In this document: positions 8,442-16,881 of the stretch, one piece after another
Layout of the letters: every line of letters starts with the position of its first letter
Position numbering within the stretch: position 1 is the first letter of the stretch
DNA from: Sinorhizobium americanum
GTDB taxonomy: Bacteria > Pseudomonadota > Alphaproteobacteria > Rhizobiales > Rhizobiaceae
Direction: 5' to 3'
Length of the DNA stretch: 51,902 nucleotides
Assembly: GCF_001651855.1 (NCBI RefSeq)
Contig: NZ_LNQC01000051.1
Location: 1-51,902 of the forward strand
Notes under the pieces: model-generated
The model's input: the letters and a program-made list of their open reading frames with translations, nothing else
What the model was told of the DNA's origin: nothing
Databases searched by the model: none
Position numbers and translations under genes: made by a program

Positions 8442-9536
8442 CTACTTTGAAAGACGTAGCCTTCTTTCAAGATAACTGCTGTATAAAGACATGGAATAGC
8501 AGAATGCAAAGTATATAAATGAGACGAAGATGAACATCTCAATCGCGAAACTTTGCCATGCCGGATCGTCAATTGCTGCTTTTCCGGCTGACATGAGGTC
8601 AAAGATTCCGACAACGAGCACTAAAGATGTGCTCTTGAAGATCGAAATGAACGTGTTCACCAGCAACGGAAGAGCTTTATGCAAGGCTTGCGGAAGAACC
8701 ACCAGCAACTGAATCCGCCAGAACCCAAAGCCGAGCGCTGTTGCAGCTTCGCCTTGGCCAGCTGGAACGCTCTGCAACCCACCGCGAACAGCTTCGGCCA
8801 GATAGGCCGCAGAAAGTATGATCAATGCAATCTGCGCCCTCAATAGCTTATCGATTTCAAAGCCCGGAGGAAAGAAGACTGGAAGCACGAATGTCGCCAT
8901 GAACAACAGAGTAACTAGTGGAAGGCCGCGAATGATCTCGATGTAGCTGATGGACATAATCCGAAAAATTTTGAATTCCGAACTTTGTCTGCCCAAGGCG
9001 AGGAGGATTCCTATGGGGAAGGCGAAGATGATACCAAAGGTTGATAGCAAGAGAGTGACCACTAATCCGCCCCACATCGTCTGGGGCACGAATTGGAGCC
9101 CTAAGCCTCCCCACATCAAAACCCCTACGCAAACCAACGCTAAAATCCAGCCGGCAACGAGCCAACGGCTCCAGAAAGCGGGAACAGCGCTTACGGCATA
9201 GAGGGCAATCAAGATCATGATGGCAGCGGCTGGCCGCCATTGCTCGTCATATGGATAGGTGGCGAAGAGAATGAAGCGGTATTTTTCCGGGATCAGGGCC
9301 CAGCATGCGCCAGTCTCAGGAGATGCCCGACACGCGGTTGAAATGCCTGGCTCACTGATCCAAATTGCATCCAGAACGGCCCACTTCAAAGTTGGAATCG
9401 CGATCGCGACGATGATCAGGAGAAGGATGCCAGATAACAGGAGTCCCGAAAGATTTGGCTTGAGGCGAAGTCGCACCGCTGTTTGCTGAACAGTGTAGGA
9501 GGCGTGCGAGATCATGGTATAGCGAGCGTTGTTCAT
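8442..9536 (-). CDS. aapM: general L-amino-acid ABC transporter permease AapM
   Basis: A 364-residue integral membrane permease of the HisM/AapM type. About eight hydrophobic segments are visible; the C-terminal BPD_transp_1 domain (about 145-355) holds the ATPase-contact EAA loop EAVRGGLQSVPAGQGEAATA with ALGFGFWRIQLLVVLPQAL. The N-terminal third with an extra periplasmic loop is typical of AapQ/AapM rather than of short HisM proteins. The gene starts inside the stop of aapQ (TAATG at 9534-9538), so the two permeases are translated together and should form a heterodimer. The associated ATPase gene is truncated downstream. The first 10-15 residues could be shorter by use of a later ATG (MISHASY). 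Confidence 0.88.
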   Translation of the reverse strand: MNNARYTMISHASYTVQQTAVRLRLKPNLSGLLLSGILLLIIVAIAIPTLKWAVLDAIWISEPGISTACRASPETGACWALIPEKYRFILFATYPYDEQWRPAAAIMILIALYAVSAVPAFWSRWLVAGWILALVCVGVLMWGGLGLQFVPQTMWGGLVVTLLLSTFGIIFAFPIGILLALGRQSSEFKIFRIMSISYIEIIRGLPLVTLLFMATFVLPVFFPPGFEIDKLLRAQIALIILSAAYLAEAVRGGLQSVPAGQGEAATALGFGFWRIQLLVVLPQALHKALPLLVNTFISIFKSTSLVLVVGIFDLMSAGKAAIDDPAWQSFAIEMFIFVSFIYFAFCYSMSLYSSYLERRLRLSK

Positions 9537-10693
9537 TAGCTGCGCCCCACCAAAGCCACGCGTCCGTTAAGCCAGTTCATGAAGATCGATATGGTCAGAT
9601 TGATCATAAGAAACGCAAACATGATCAGGGCAACCGCTTCGATGGCTCGTCCCGTGTCATTGATGATGCTGTTCGTAACGGAGACAAGATCTGGGAATCC
9701 GATCACAATGGCCAATGATGTCATCTTGGCTAGGTCCAAATACTGACTGGTGGCTGGCGGTATTATCAACCGGAGTGCTTGAGGCAACACCACGAGTCTC
9801 AGAGATTGCTGCCGTTTAAGGCCGAGCGCCGCTGCCGATTCCCACTGGCCCCGGGGAACGGATAGGATGCCCCCGCGAACGATCTCGGCAATGAACGAGC
9901 TATAGTAGATGGTCAAACCTAGTACGATCGACAGGAATTCCGGTGTAACGCTCCAACCCCCAACGAAGCGCCGTCGGTCAAACTGCGGAATGGAGACTTC
10001 CATTGAAGCGCTAAAGCAGACCAGCGATATTGCAGAGAGGATCAATCCAGCCTTGGTGGCAAATATCAGTATTGACGTTGGGAAGGTTCCGACTCCAACG
10101 GTCGTTCTCCGCAAAAGATGAGAGAACAACGCGATTGTCAGGAAAATGAGAGATGCAACGAGGAAGGTGTTAGAAAAGGCTCCGCCGGAAAGTGCCGGGA
10201 CGACCAGCCCTCGATTGGAGAGATATGCCAGATCGCCTAATGACCAGGCTGATCGGATCGGCGGCAACTTCTGCAGCAAGAAGTAGATAATGAAGAGATG
10301 TGCCAACAACGGCACATTTCGTACGTATTCCACATAACTGAGAGCCGCGCGTGACGCGATCATATTGCCGGACAGGCGAGCGATCCCAAGAATGGTACCA
10401 AACAACGTTGATAAGGCGATGCCAATAACAGCAACCAAAATCGTGTTCAGCAGCCCAACTACAAACACACGATAGTTGGCATCGCCAGTCGCATAAGCGA
10501 CCAAAGTCTCCCCAATTGGAATGTTGCCGGATCTCGTCAGAAAGTCCCAGCCGAAGTTCAGGTTACGGACTTCATAGTTCTGCTGTGCGTTCTGGAACAT
10601 CCAGCCCATGATCGCTACGATCACGACGACTGCAATAATTTGCCAAGCCATGTTCCGGCTTTTTCGGTGACCCGAGAGCGACTGAATGATCAT
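9536..10693 (-). CDS. aapQ: general L-amino-acid ABC transporter permease AapQ
   Basis: A 385-residue inner-membrane permease pairing with AapM. After a first helix (about 17-35) there is a large loop region and a C-terminal BPD_transp_1 domain. The EAA loop reads EIVRGGILSVPRGQWESAAA followed by LGLKRQQSLRLVVLPQALRL. A ribosome site GGAAG lies about 7 bases before the ATG. The gene follows the binding protein by 83 bases, which hold a small hairpin, and its stop overlaps the aapM start. Length and order J-Q-M match the rhizobial general amino-acid permease. Confidence 0.88.
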   Translation of the reverse strand: MIIQSLSGHRKSRNMAWQIIAVVVIVAIMGWMFQNAQQNYEVRNLNFGWDFLTRSGNIPIGETLVAYATGDANYRVFVVGLLNTILVAVIGIALSTLFGTILGIARLSGNMIASRAALSYVEYVRNVPLLAHLFIIYFLLQKLPPIRSAWSLGDLAYLSNRGLVVPALSGGAFSNTFLVASLIFLTIALFSHLLRRTTVGVGTFPTSILIFATKAGLILSAISLVCFSASMEVSIPQFDRRRFVGGWSVTPEFLSIVLGLTIYYSSFIAEIVRGGILSVPRGQWESAAALGLKRQQSLRLVVLPQALRLIIPPATSQYLDLAKMTSLAIVIGFPDLVSVTNSIINDTGRAIEAVALIMFAFLMINLTISIFMNWLNGRVALVGRS

Positions 10694-10747
10694 CTGGATG
10701 CTTCCAATCTATGTCTGTGAGCGTCGTCGCCGGAGATAGACAGTGAG

Positions 10748-10765
10748 AGGGGTTCTTCAACCCCT
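10748..10765 (-). terminator. intercistronic hairpin between aapJ and aapQ
   Basis: AGGGGTT and AACCCCT form a perfect 7-bp stem with a 4-base loop, 12 bases past the binding-protein stop (minus strand). There is no T-run, so it is more likely an mRNA-stabilising or partial-attenuation element. Such hairpins commonly let the periplasmic protein be made in excess over the permease. Confidence 0.45.
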
Positions 10766-10776
10766 TTACCCAGATG

Positions 10777-11805
10777 TCAGTTGAAAGGCGGCGAGTACAT
10801 AAGGCCACCGTCTCGTGCCAGGGCGTTCTGGCCCCTAGCCATATTGACCTGAGAACCCTTGCCGAAGTGACGATCGAAAATCTCGCCGTAGTTCCCGGTT
10901 GCCGAAATGACCTTCACCAGCCAATCGTTATCGAGTCCGAGAAGCTTGCCGAGCTCGTCCTGAGCTCCGAGCATCCGTCGGACTGTCGGGTCCTCGCTTG
11001 CCGTCGCAAGCTGCTGCGCGTTGGCCTGAAGAATGCCCTGTTTTTCAGCTTCAATCAGTCCATAGTGAACCCATCGCACGATGGTAAACCATTCCCAGTC
11101 GCCGCGGGCAACGTAGACGGAGTACGGATCGGCCGACATTAGTTCATCCAGGACGACGAGTTCCGAAGGATTGGGTGCCATCGTCACTTGGACGCCAGCG
11201 AGGTCCGCGGCACCAGCCACTGCCGCGTCGCATCTGCCTGAAAGGAATGCCTGGAACGTGTCCTGGAATTTCTCGAGCTGTATCAGTTTATATTCGAACC
11301 CCTTTTTCTTCATCGTGTCAGCCAATGCCCCGACGGCGGAGTTGCCGTGAGTTATGCAGAACGTGGCATCACTCATGTCATCGGTTGACGCGATACCTGC
11401 ATCCCGACGGACCATGAACCCAGCTCCGGTGTAGAAATTCGTCGCCACTGAAATGACCCCCAGCGAGGCATCGCGTGTCAGGTTGGAGAGGGTGTCCCGA
11501 GCGAGCATATCCACCTGCCCGCTTTGCAGCGCCGCAAAGCGCTGCTGCAAAGTGAGCGGTACAAATGTGACCTTGTTCTTGTCACCGAGAACCGCAGCAG
11601 CAACGGCCCTGCAGTAGTCTACGTCCAGCCCAACCCAAACCCCCTGGCTGTTCAAACGGGAGAACGTGGGAAGCGAGCCGCCTACACCGCATCGCAAGGT
11701 TCCATCTGACCGAACCTTATCCAGAACCTCACCTGCATGGGACACACTAGGCAGAGTGCACTGGAGAGAAAATAAAACGATTGTTAAGATCCACCACTGT
11801 TTCAT
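10777..11805 (-). CDS. aapJ: amino-acid ABC transporter periplasmic binding protein AapJ
   Basis: A 342-residue secreted binding protein (SBP_bac_3 fold). The ATG at 11805 is chosen because AAGGGGA precedes it by 5 bases and it gives a normal signal peptide: MKQWW, a hydrophobic stretch, cleavage after VSHA. An upstream in-frame ATG at 11856 lacks this. Family marks are GTLRCGVGGSLPTFS at the mature N-terminus, GLDVDYCRAVAAA, LQSGQVDMLARDTLS and the Cys pair in FCITHGNS/GRCDAA. The length matches AapJ rather than short HisJ-type proteins. The gene lies 63 bases after the decarboxylase in the same direction. The ligand is probably a broad or unusual amino acid. Confidence 0.9.
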   Translation of the reverse strand: MKQWWILTIVLFSLQCTLPSVSHAGEVLDKVRSDGTLRCGVGGSLPTFSRLNSQGVWVGLDVDYCRAVAAAVLGDKNKVTFVPLTLQQRFAALQSGQVDMLARDTLSNLTRDASLGVISVATNFYTGAGFMVRRDAGIASTDDMSDATFCITHGNSAVGALADTMKKKGFEYKLIQLEKFQDTFQAFLSGRCDAAVAGAADLAGVQVTMAPNPSELVVLDELMSADPYSVYVARGDWEWFTIVRWVHYGLIEAEKQGILQANAQQLATASEDPTVRRMLGAQDELGKLLGLDNDWLVKVISATGNYGEIFDRHFGKGSQVNMARGQNALARDGGLMYSPPFN

Positions 11806-11868
11806 GATATTCCCCTTATTGTATTGTCCCGGGCGGAAGCGAATAACGCTCTGCATTGAGACGACCGC

Positions 11869-13116
11869 TCAATAAGTATTCTTGTCAAATTGTGAGCGCA
11901 GTCCGAGTTGCTTGACCTTGGCCACGCTTTCTGAAAGGTCGGCTAGGTACTGGTCGCAAATCTTCGCATGCACAGGGTTGACGGCCATCTGGATTGAAGG
12001 TGCCGGGCGCTGCGAGCGCCCGATGAACCACCCCTTGTTCCCCATTTCGTCAGCAACTGCATTAATTTCGATGCCCGGATCGACGCTCTTGTAAGCAAAA
12101 ATGCACAGCTCAAAGGGTTTAATAACTTCCAGTCCGTCGATGGAATCGATGCCGTCGGTAAGGCGGTCAACTGTTCCAAGCGTGATGTCCGCGAGGCGGC
12201 GATAGCCATCGTTTCCGAGGACGTTCATTACGGCATAAGCTGCCGCCACGGCACCACCAGCGCGCGTGCCTTGATTCGACTCAGACTGGTAAGTACCTCT
12301 CGACCAGTCGAGCGCGAAATGCGCCAGCTTCTTATCCTCGGCAGAGGAGAAAAGCACGAGAGAGGCTCCCTTGGCTGCAAAGCCATATTTATGAATATCG
12401 GCCGAGAGGCTCTTCACGCCCGGTACGCTCAGATCGAATTCCGGAATGCTCCTTCCGTTCATGCGCGCAAACGGGGCGAGGAAGCCGCCGACGCAGGCAT
12501 CGACATGCAGCCACAGACCGTTCTTGAGGCATATTTCGCCCAATCCGGTGATGTCATCGAAGGTTCCCGCAGCATAGTTCGGTGCCGAACCAACTACCAT
12601 GATGACGCTATCGTCCAGCGCCGTTTGCAGTAAGTCGAGATCGAACTTGAAGTCGCGATCGCGCATCGGGAGCCGTTCTACCTCGAGCTCCATGAGATCT
12701 GCCGCGCGATTGAACGCCGGATGGGCAGTCTCGGACAAAAGAATTTTATACGGCTTCTTCTTGCCGCTCTGGCGGGCCCACTGACGCGCCGCCTTGACTG
12801 CCAGGAGAATGCTTTCCGTCCCTCCGGAGGTGAAGATGCCGCCGCTCGCTTCCGAGCCGCCCAAGATCGCGAGTCCACGACGGATGACCTCGTCTTCCAT
12901 CCGCTTGAGGCTGGGGAAGGCACGCCCTTTGCCAAGCCCGTTCTCGACCATGTACAGGCCGTACGCCTCGCGTTGTATATTCAGCATCTCCTCATCGAGG
13001 TAGTAGATGTATGAAGGTAGACGGCCCCCTTTCCAGTCGAAGTCCTGATCCTTGAACGATTCCATCTCAGCGCGCACTTCGTTCCACGTGCGTCCATTTG
13101 TCATTGTCATGTCCAT
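11869..13116 (-). CDS. PLP-dependent decarboxylase/lyase, sphingosine-phosphate-lyase-like (group II)
   Basis: A 415-residue pyridoxal-phosphate enzyme of the group II decarboxylase superfamily. Catalytic features: H132 in ETAHPAF (stacks on PLP), D206 in LHVDACVGG, and the Schiff-base Lys K243 in SADIHKYGFAAKG. The motif ADxHKYGxAxKG with following SLVLFS is closer to sphingosine-1-phosphate lyase and its bacterial relatives than to glutamate decarboxylase. It leads an operon with aapJ-Q-M, so it most likely acts on the imported amino acid or a product of it. AGG is only 2 bases before the first ATG but 8 before the third codon (ATG at 13110), so translation may begin there. Substrate not determined. 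Confidence 0.85.
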   Translation of the reverse strand: MDMTMTNGRTWNEVRAEMESFKDQDFDWKGGRLPSYIYYLDEEMLNIQREAYGLYMVENGLGKGRAFPSLKRMEDEVIRRGLAILGGSEASGGIFTSGGTESILLAVKAARQWARQSGKKKPYKILLSETAHPAFNRAADLMELEVERLPMRDRDFKFDLDLLQTALDDSVIMVVGSAPNYAAGTFDDITGLGEICLKNGLWLHVDACVGGFLAPFARMNGRSIPEFDLSVPGVKSLSADIHKYGFAAKGASLVLFSSAEDKKLAHFALDWSRGTYQSESNQGTRAGGAVAAAYAVMNVLGNDGYRRLADITLGTVDRLTDGIDSIDGLEVIKPFELCIFAYKSVDPGIEINAVADEMGNKGWFIGRSQRPAPSIQMAVNPVHAKICDQYLADLSESVAKVKQLGLRSQFDKNTY

Positions 13117-13349
13117 ATCCTGATTTCGGCGAGTGATTTCGTTGACGATAGGCGGTCGTAAGCGGGATATCGTGGCTATCCGGGCTTACGCGACAGGCAT
13201 TCCTTCTCCGCAATCATTGTTGACGCCTCCTCAAACAGGGCTCGCCGCACATCCAATTGAGCGGGATGCATCGGGCCCGGCTGGGACGAATGCGGGGTAC
13301 TACTTAAAGCCCTGGGAGGCGCAACTACGGTCGCTTCCCTCACGCGACA

Positions 13350-13367
13350 CATTTGTTATGACAAATG
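13350..13367. promoter_or_regulatory. operator-like palindrome 1 (core TTTGTTATGACAAA)
   Basis: CATTTGT-TATG-ACAAATG is a perfect 7-bp inverted repeat. Its 14-base core is identical to that of a second palindrome 186 bp to the right. TTGT-N4-ACAA fits the class of operators bound by FCD-type GntR regulators. It lies 234 bp upstream of the decarboxylase operon, in the intergenic region shared with the divergent GntR gene. Confidence 0.65.
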
Positions 13368-13535
13368 AACATCAAAGTTGTCCGTCTGTCAACAATCGTT
13401 TCTCAGAATATTGCCTTCGAGAGAGAATCCGGATTGCATTATTTGATGTAACGCGGCATAGATTGGGGCAGTTGGGAAGCAGAGATTGAAAGCCGAGTTT
13501 CTTGCCTGTCCGCCTTATCTCGCTGCAGTAGCTTG

Positions 13536-13551
13536 TTTTGTTATGACAAAA
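13536..13551. promoter_or_regulatory. operator-like palindrome 2 (core TTTGTTATGACAAA)
   Basis: TTTTGT-TATG-ACAAAA is a perfect 6-bp inverted repeat with the same core and the same 4-base centre as the site at 13350-13367. Two equal sites between a regulator and its divergent operon suggest cooperative or looping repression. The rest of 13140-14043, about 900 bp, holds no gene I can support. Confidence 0.65.
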
Positions 13552-14043
13552 ATGCGCTCGGCGCGGAGAAACGGAGGCTGAGACTAGCGGGCGGCCTCTT
13601 GGCATCCGGGCTGTCAGGAATTTCGGAGGATCATCGCAAGCGCCACGAGCGACATGATGAGCGGCCTTTTCGGCTTCGATTCCGTGGTTGCAGAACAGCA
13701 ATGTCCAAGCCCGACGCCAGCGGAGCCACAATTGTCGGGCGGTCGGAGGCCGCCCAAGGCGCTACGGTCGGCAGTCGGTTTGCCCGACAGGGTGGGTGAG
13801 GGTGCCGGCGATCGAGATGCGGCCGGCCCGTTTGAGTTAGCCGATTGGGGGGACCGTTGGTGTGGCATGTGCGCGTAAACGTTCGTCGTAGCTAATTGGC
13901 GTGCCGATCGAGACCGTTTTTCTGTGACGTGACGCCTTTTGTCGTCCAGAACCTGTTTACGATGACCCCGCTGATCTGCTTTCCTTTCCTCCCAAGTTGC
14001 TCGCAGCCCAGATGGCAAACTAATAGGTGTCGTACAAGCAATC

Positions 14044-14724
14044 ATGGCCGATCTTACACACACAGGAGACAGTGCAGGGTTATTCCGAGATACTGGTCTC
14101 GGACGCCGGGGGTCCGTCTACGATGAGATCCGCTTCCGGTTGATCAGCGGCGGCTATCACCCAGGCGAGAAAATCAAACTGCGGCCGCTGGCCGAGGAAC
14201 TGAATACCAGCGTGACACCGGTCAGGGAGGCACTCCTGCAATTGGTGACGGCCGGAACGCTCGAACATTCCCTGCAGAAATCGATACGCGTCCCGGAAGC
14301 GAACTGGCACGTCTATAAGGAGGTGCGTGAGCTCCGTATCCTTATCGAGTCCCGTGCGGCAGCATATGCCGCCGCGCGAATACCCGAGAGCGCGATTGAA
14401 CAGATGGAGGCGCTGACGGAGCAGCTCGATACCAAATCTCCTGCCGACCTCTCCCTGCATCGAGAGAGGCTAGTCGAGTTTCACTTCGAGCTTTACAGGC
14501 ATGCCGGAAAGCCTGTGTCGCTAAAGCTAATTGAAAGCCTGTGGTTGCAGTCGGGACCCTATCTCAGCTTCCTGATACCCGAATATCTTCCTCTGTCGAA
14601 GTCTCCAAGCCTCCGCGTCAAGATTTGCTCCGCATTGAGACGGCGTGACGGTATGGCAGTCGCGGAAGCAATCGAAACGGATCTCCGAAACGCACTCGGG
14701 TATCTGCTGGAGCGGTTCACCTAG
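14044..14724 (+). CDS. GntR-family (FCD domain) transcriptional regulator
   Basis: A 226-residue regulator. Residues about 24-90 are the winged-helix domain: VYDEIRFRLISGGYHPGEKI, LRPLAEELNTSVTPVREALL, then the wing. Residues about 95-222 are an all-helical FCD ligand-binding domain with ELRILIESRAAAYAA, FHFELYRHAGKP and SALRRRDGMAVAEAIETDL, which contain the Asp/His metal-ligand positions usual for this domain. FCD regulators sense small carboxylates or amino acids. It is divergent from the decarboxylase-aapJQM operon and two matching palindromes lie between them, so it most likely controls that operon. A weak AGG lies about 15 bases before the ATG; a later start is possible. Confidence 0.88.
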   Translation: MADLTHTGDSAGLFRDTGLGRRGSVYDEIRFRLISGGYHPGEKIKLRPLAEELNTSVTPVREALLQLVTAGTLEHSLQKSIRVPEANWHVYKEVRELRILIESRAAAYAAARIPESAIEQMEALTEQLDTKSPADLSLHRERLVEFHFELYRHAGKPVSLKLIESLWLQSGPYLSFLIPEYLPLSKSPSLRVKICSALRRRDGMAVAEAIETDLRNALGYLLERFT

Positions 14725-15075
14725 GCGGCTAGGTCGCCGCGTTGGCGACAGACCTGATAGACAGGACTCATCTTTTCCGTTTCCGTGGGCATCCGGAAGA
14801 TGAGCGCAAGCAAATCCTTCGACGACGCGTCGTTAGAAGTTCGTTGTACCACTAAAACCGAGGGCGTGTAGATCTCTGGGGACATGTCCGCCGGCAGCCT
14901 TGGTGACATGGCGGACAGTGGACCGCGAATAGGGGGCATGAGCCGGATGCAAGGCTTTTTGCCCGGAACTGCGGAAAACCAGTTTTCTGATGCCAAGGGG
15001 GAAGCACAGGCGGCACACCACCGTGAGCCGAGAGTACGGATGCAGGGGTCTGGGGCGGACCGACCCGTAGTAGTG

Positions 15076-15330
15076 ATGAAGGTATTTGAAGAGCCGCTAC
15101 AAACGGCTGCTTGAGAGCGGCATGTTCACCGGCGAGGGAGTAACCCAGCAGCTCGGCGTTTGCATTTCGACCGTTCACTAACTCGGCCGCAAAGGCATTC
15201 TCGAGCGTCATCGATACGCCAGCAACATCGCTACTTGTACAAACCGCCGGGTAACGTCAGACGCGTCTCCAAAGGGTCGCCGACGCACCCAGGCGCTCGT
15301 AACGCTCACCAAAAATCCTAAACGCCTGGC
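15076..15330 (+). pseudogene. HTH fragment of a recombinase-like protein
   Basis: A frame reads SRYKRLLESGMFTGEGVTQQ, LGVCISTVH, a stop codon, LGRKGILERHRY. This recalls the C-terminal helix-turn-helix segment found in some resolvase/recombinase proteins of rhizobia. The stop and the loss of similarity afterwards mark a relic. The rest of 14725-15430 has no gene I can support. This call is tentative. Confidence 0.25.
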
Positions 15331-15432
15331 TACTCACGCATCATCCGTTCCCTGAAATCGCGCAAGCCTGGCTGAAGCGGTAGGTTTTTAGAGGCGTCCA
15401 ACTGTATCCTGATGACGGATCCTACAGGATAC

Positions 15433-15457
15433 GCGTCTCAGGCCGAGCCTGAGACGC
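15433..15457 (-). terminator. hairpin after the orphan binding-protein gene
   Basis: GCGTCTCAGG and CCTGAGACGC form a perfect 10-bp stem with a 5-base loop, 15 bases past the stop of the binding-protein gene. On the minus strand no T-run follows, so it is a terminator-like or mRNA-protecting hairpin, not a canonical intrinsic terminator. Confidence 0.5.
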
Positions 15458-15471
15458 CGGAACATGCGACT

Positions 15472-16311
15472 CTATTTTTCAGTGGAGTAGTCCGCTCCGT
15501 ACCATTTGATCGACAGCTTTGAAAGCGAGCCATCGTCCTTCATTCCTTTGACTGCCGCAGCAATCTTTTCGCTGAACTCATTGTCGCCTTTAAGTATCGC
15601 GATGGCTGCTGGCGCGGCATACAGGGGATCGTTAAGGATCTTCATTGGATAGCCCTTGCTTATAGCAGTATTCGCAACAACTTTGTCAGCGATCACTGCA
15701 TCAAGTCGAACTCCATCGCCGAGCCGGAGGTCGTCGAAGGCCATCGTGGTGGCACCGTAGCTCGTTACGGCGCCCGGCTTGAACTGGTAAGTAATAGGCG
15801 TACTGCCTTTCCAATCTGGGTTAAGCTTGTGGTTGGCATAATCGTTATACGCCGAGTTCGCCAGAGCGCCGACGGTCTTGCCGTCTAGATCGGCAAGCTT
15901 CGTTGTCTTGCTATCCCTGTGCACAACAGCGACCACCTGCTCGTAGTAGTAATTTGCGGGAAAGTCGAACACCCGCTCTCTTTCCTTTTTTGGTGCCATC
16001 TGACCCATGGCCATATCCCATCGGCCTTGCCAGTTGCCGGCCATGATAATATCCCATCCTGGTGTCACGAATTTGACTTCGACGCCGAGGTACTTCGCTA
16101 TGGCATTGGCGATGTCAACATCGCAGCCGACGAGTAGCCCTTTGTCGTTCAGGTGCGAGACCGCACCCCAGTCCGTCCCGACGGCCACCGTGAGCGTCTT
16201 AGTGGAAAGGACGCGATCAAGCACTTCGCCAGCATGAGCCGAAATAGCGGAGGCGAACGACGCAAATACGATGGACGCAGTCGTTGTGAGCGTTTTCAAT
16301 GACCAATTCAC
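15472..16311 (-). CDS. polar amino-acid ABC transporter binding protein, orphan paralogue
   Basis: A 279-residue SBP_bac_3 protein. The GTG start at 16311 follows AAGGGGA by 6 bases. The signal peptide is MNWSLKTL, a hydrophobic run and SAHAGEV with cleavage after AHA. Family marks: LTVAVGTDWGAVSHLNDKG, GCDVDIANAIAKYLGV, TPGWDIIMAGNWQGRWDMAM and KLSIKWYGADYS. It is clearly a paralogue of the protein at 29631-30461, sharing the same signal peptide start and upstream DNA. No permease or ATPase adjoins it, so it may feed the transporter encoded at 30510-32350. Ligand unknown; the absence of conserved R/D motifs beyond the family prevents a call. Confidence 0.88.
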   Translation of the reverse strand: MNWSLKTLTTTASIVFASFASAISAHAGEVLDRVLSTKTLTVAVGTDWGAVSHLNDKGLLVGCDVDIANAIAKYLGVEVKFVTPGWDIIMAGNWQGRWDMAMGQMAPKKERERVFDFPANYYYEQVVAVVHRDSKTTKLADLDGKTVGALANSAYNDYANHKLNPDWKGSTPITYQFKPGAVTSYGATTMAFDDLRLGDGVRLDAVIADKVVANTAISKGYPMKILNDPLYAAPAAIAILKGDNEFSEKIAAAVKGMKDDGSLSKLSIKWYGADYSTEK

Positions 16312-16349
16312 CTTTGTTCCCCTTTTCCTTGTTTAGTGTACGGTAATCC

Positions 16350-16394
16350 ACAGACCGAACATTGGGTCTGTTCATTGTTATTGATAATGCACCA
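16350..16394 (-). promoter_or_regulatory. leader region with ACAGACC/GGTCTGT palindrome, shared with second binding protein
   Basis: ACAGACC (16350-16356) and GGTCTGT (16365-16371) are perfect 7-bp arms 8 bases apart, about 40 bases upstream of the GTG start. Next to it lies TGCATTATCAATAACAA (minus strand). Both elements, in the same order and distance, lie before the binding-protein gene at 29631. Conservation of noncoding DNA in two paralogues suggests a shared operator and promoter. Confidence 0.55.
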
Positions 16395-16399
16395 CGATG

Positions 16400-16875
16400 T
16401 GCGGGTTGCGCCAAAAGGCGCTGATTCTCGAAATGAAGGTTTCAAAAAAGCGTCCGGAAGCCGAGTTCGCCGCCGAGATGCCGAGGGTTTGCAATGGTCT
16501 TGAGCGTCTCGGCGGCCGCCTCGAACAGGATCATATTGAGCTGCCGCTTGTTCTGATAGGCTGTTGCGGCAATCTCGGCCAGCACGGTGAACACGACAAT
16601 GCCGGGGTCCCCCGCGCGATCGCTGGCCGACCGTCAGGTAGATCTGTTGCCGGTGACGTACTTCCAATGGGCGGCTGTAGCAGTTTGTACACAATGCGGT
16701 TCAAGGCGCTGTCGTCGCAGGTCTCGACATGGCCGCCGAGCGCTACGGTCCGGCACAACTCGAGCGCCGCCATGACGTCGCGCTCCCCCCGACCGATTGA
16801 CCGTCATCGAAACGACGGTGGGCGGGCGCCATGACGGCGGAAGATATCGGCCACCTCCAGCGCCGGTCGCATGGC
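16400..16875 (-). pseudogene. IS91-family transposase relic
   Basis: Minus-strand fragments read ALEVADIFRRHG, AHRRFDDGQS, ALELCRTVALGGHVETCDD, RIVYK and DLPDGRPAIAR over several frames. These recall the N-terminal zinc-finger part of IS91-type (Y2) transposases, where Cys/His-rich HVEACEDCG-like and NRHCPKCQ-like motifs are expected. Here the second motif is lost. The gene follows a tyrosine-recombinase relic in the order known from rhizobial IS91-type elements. Confidence 0.55.
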
Positions 16876-16881
16876 GCGATC

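Noticed and set aside
13654..14063. Opposed open frames between the decarboxylase operon and the GntR gene
   Set aside because: Neither strand shows a motif or ribosome site; considered intergenic DNA with possible mobile-element debris.
14940..15075. Possible group II intron fragment before a reverse transcriptase
   Set aside because: A short resemblance (VVVMK context) only; no reverse-transcriptase frame and no intron domain V could be found.
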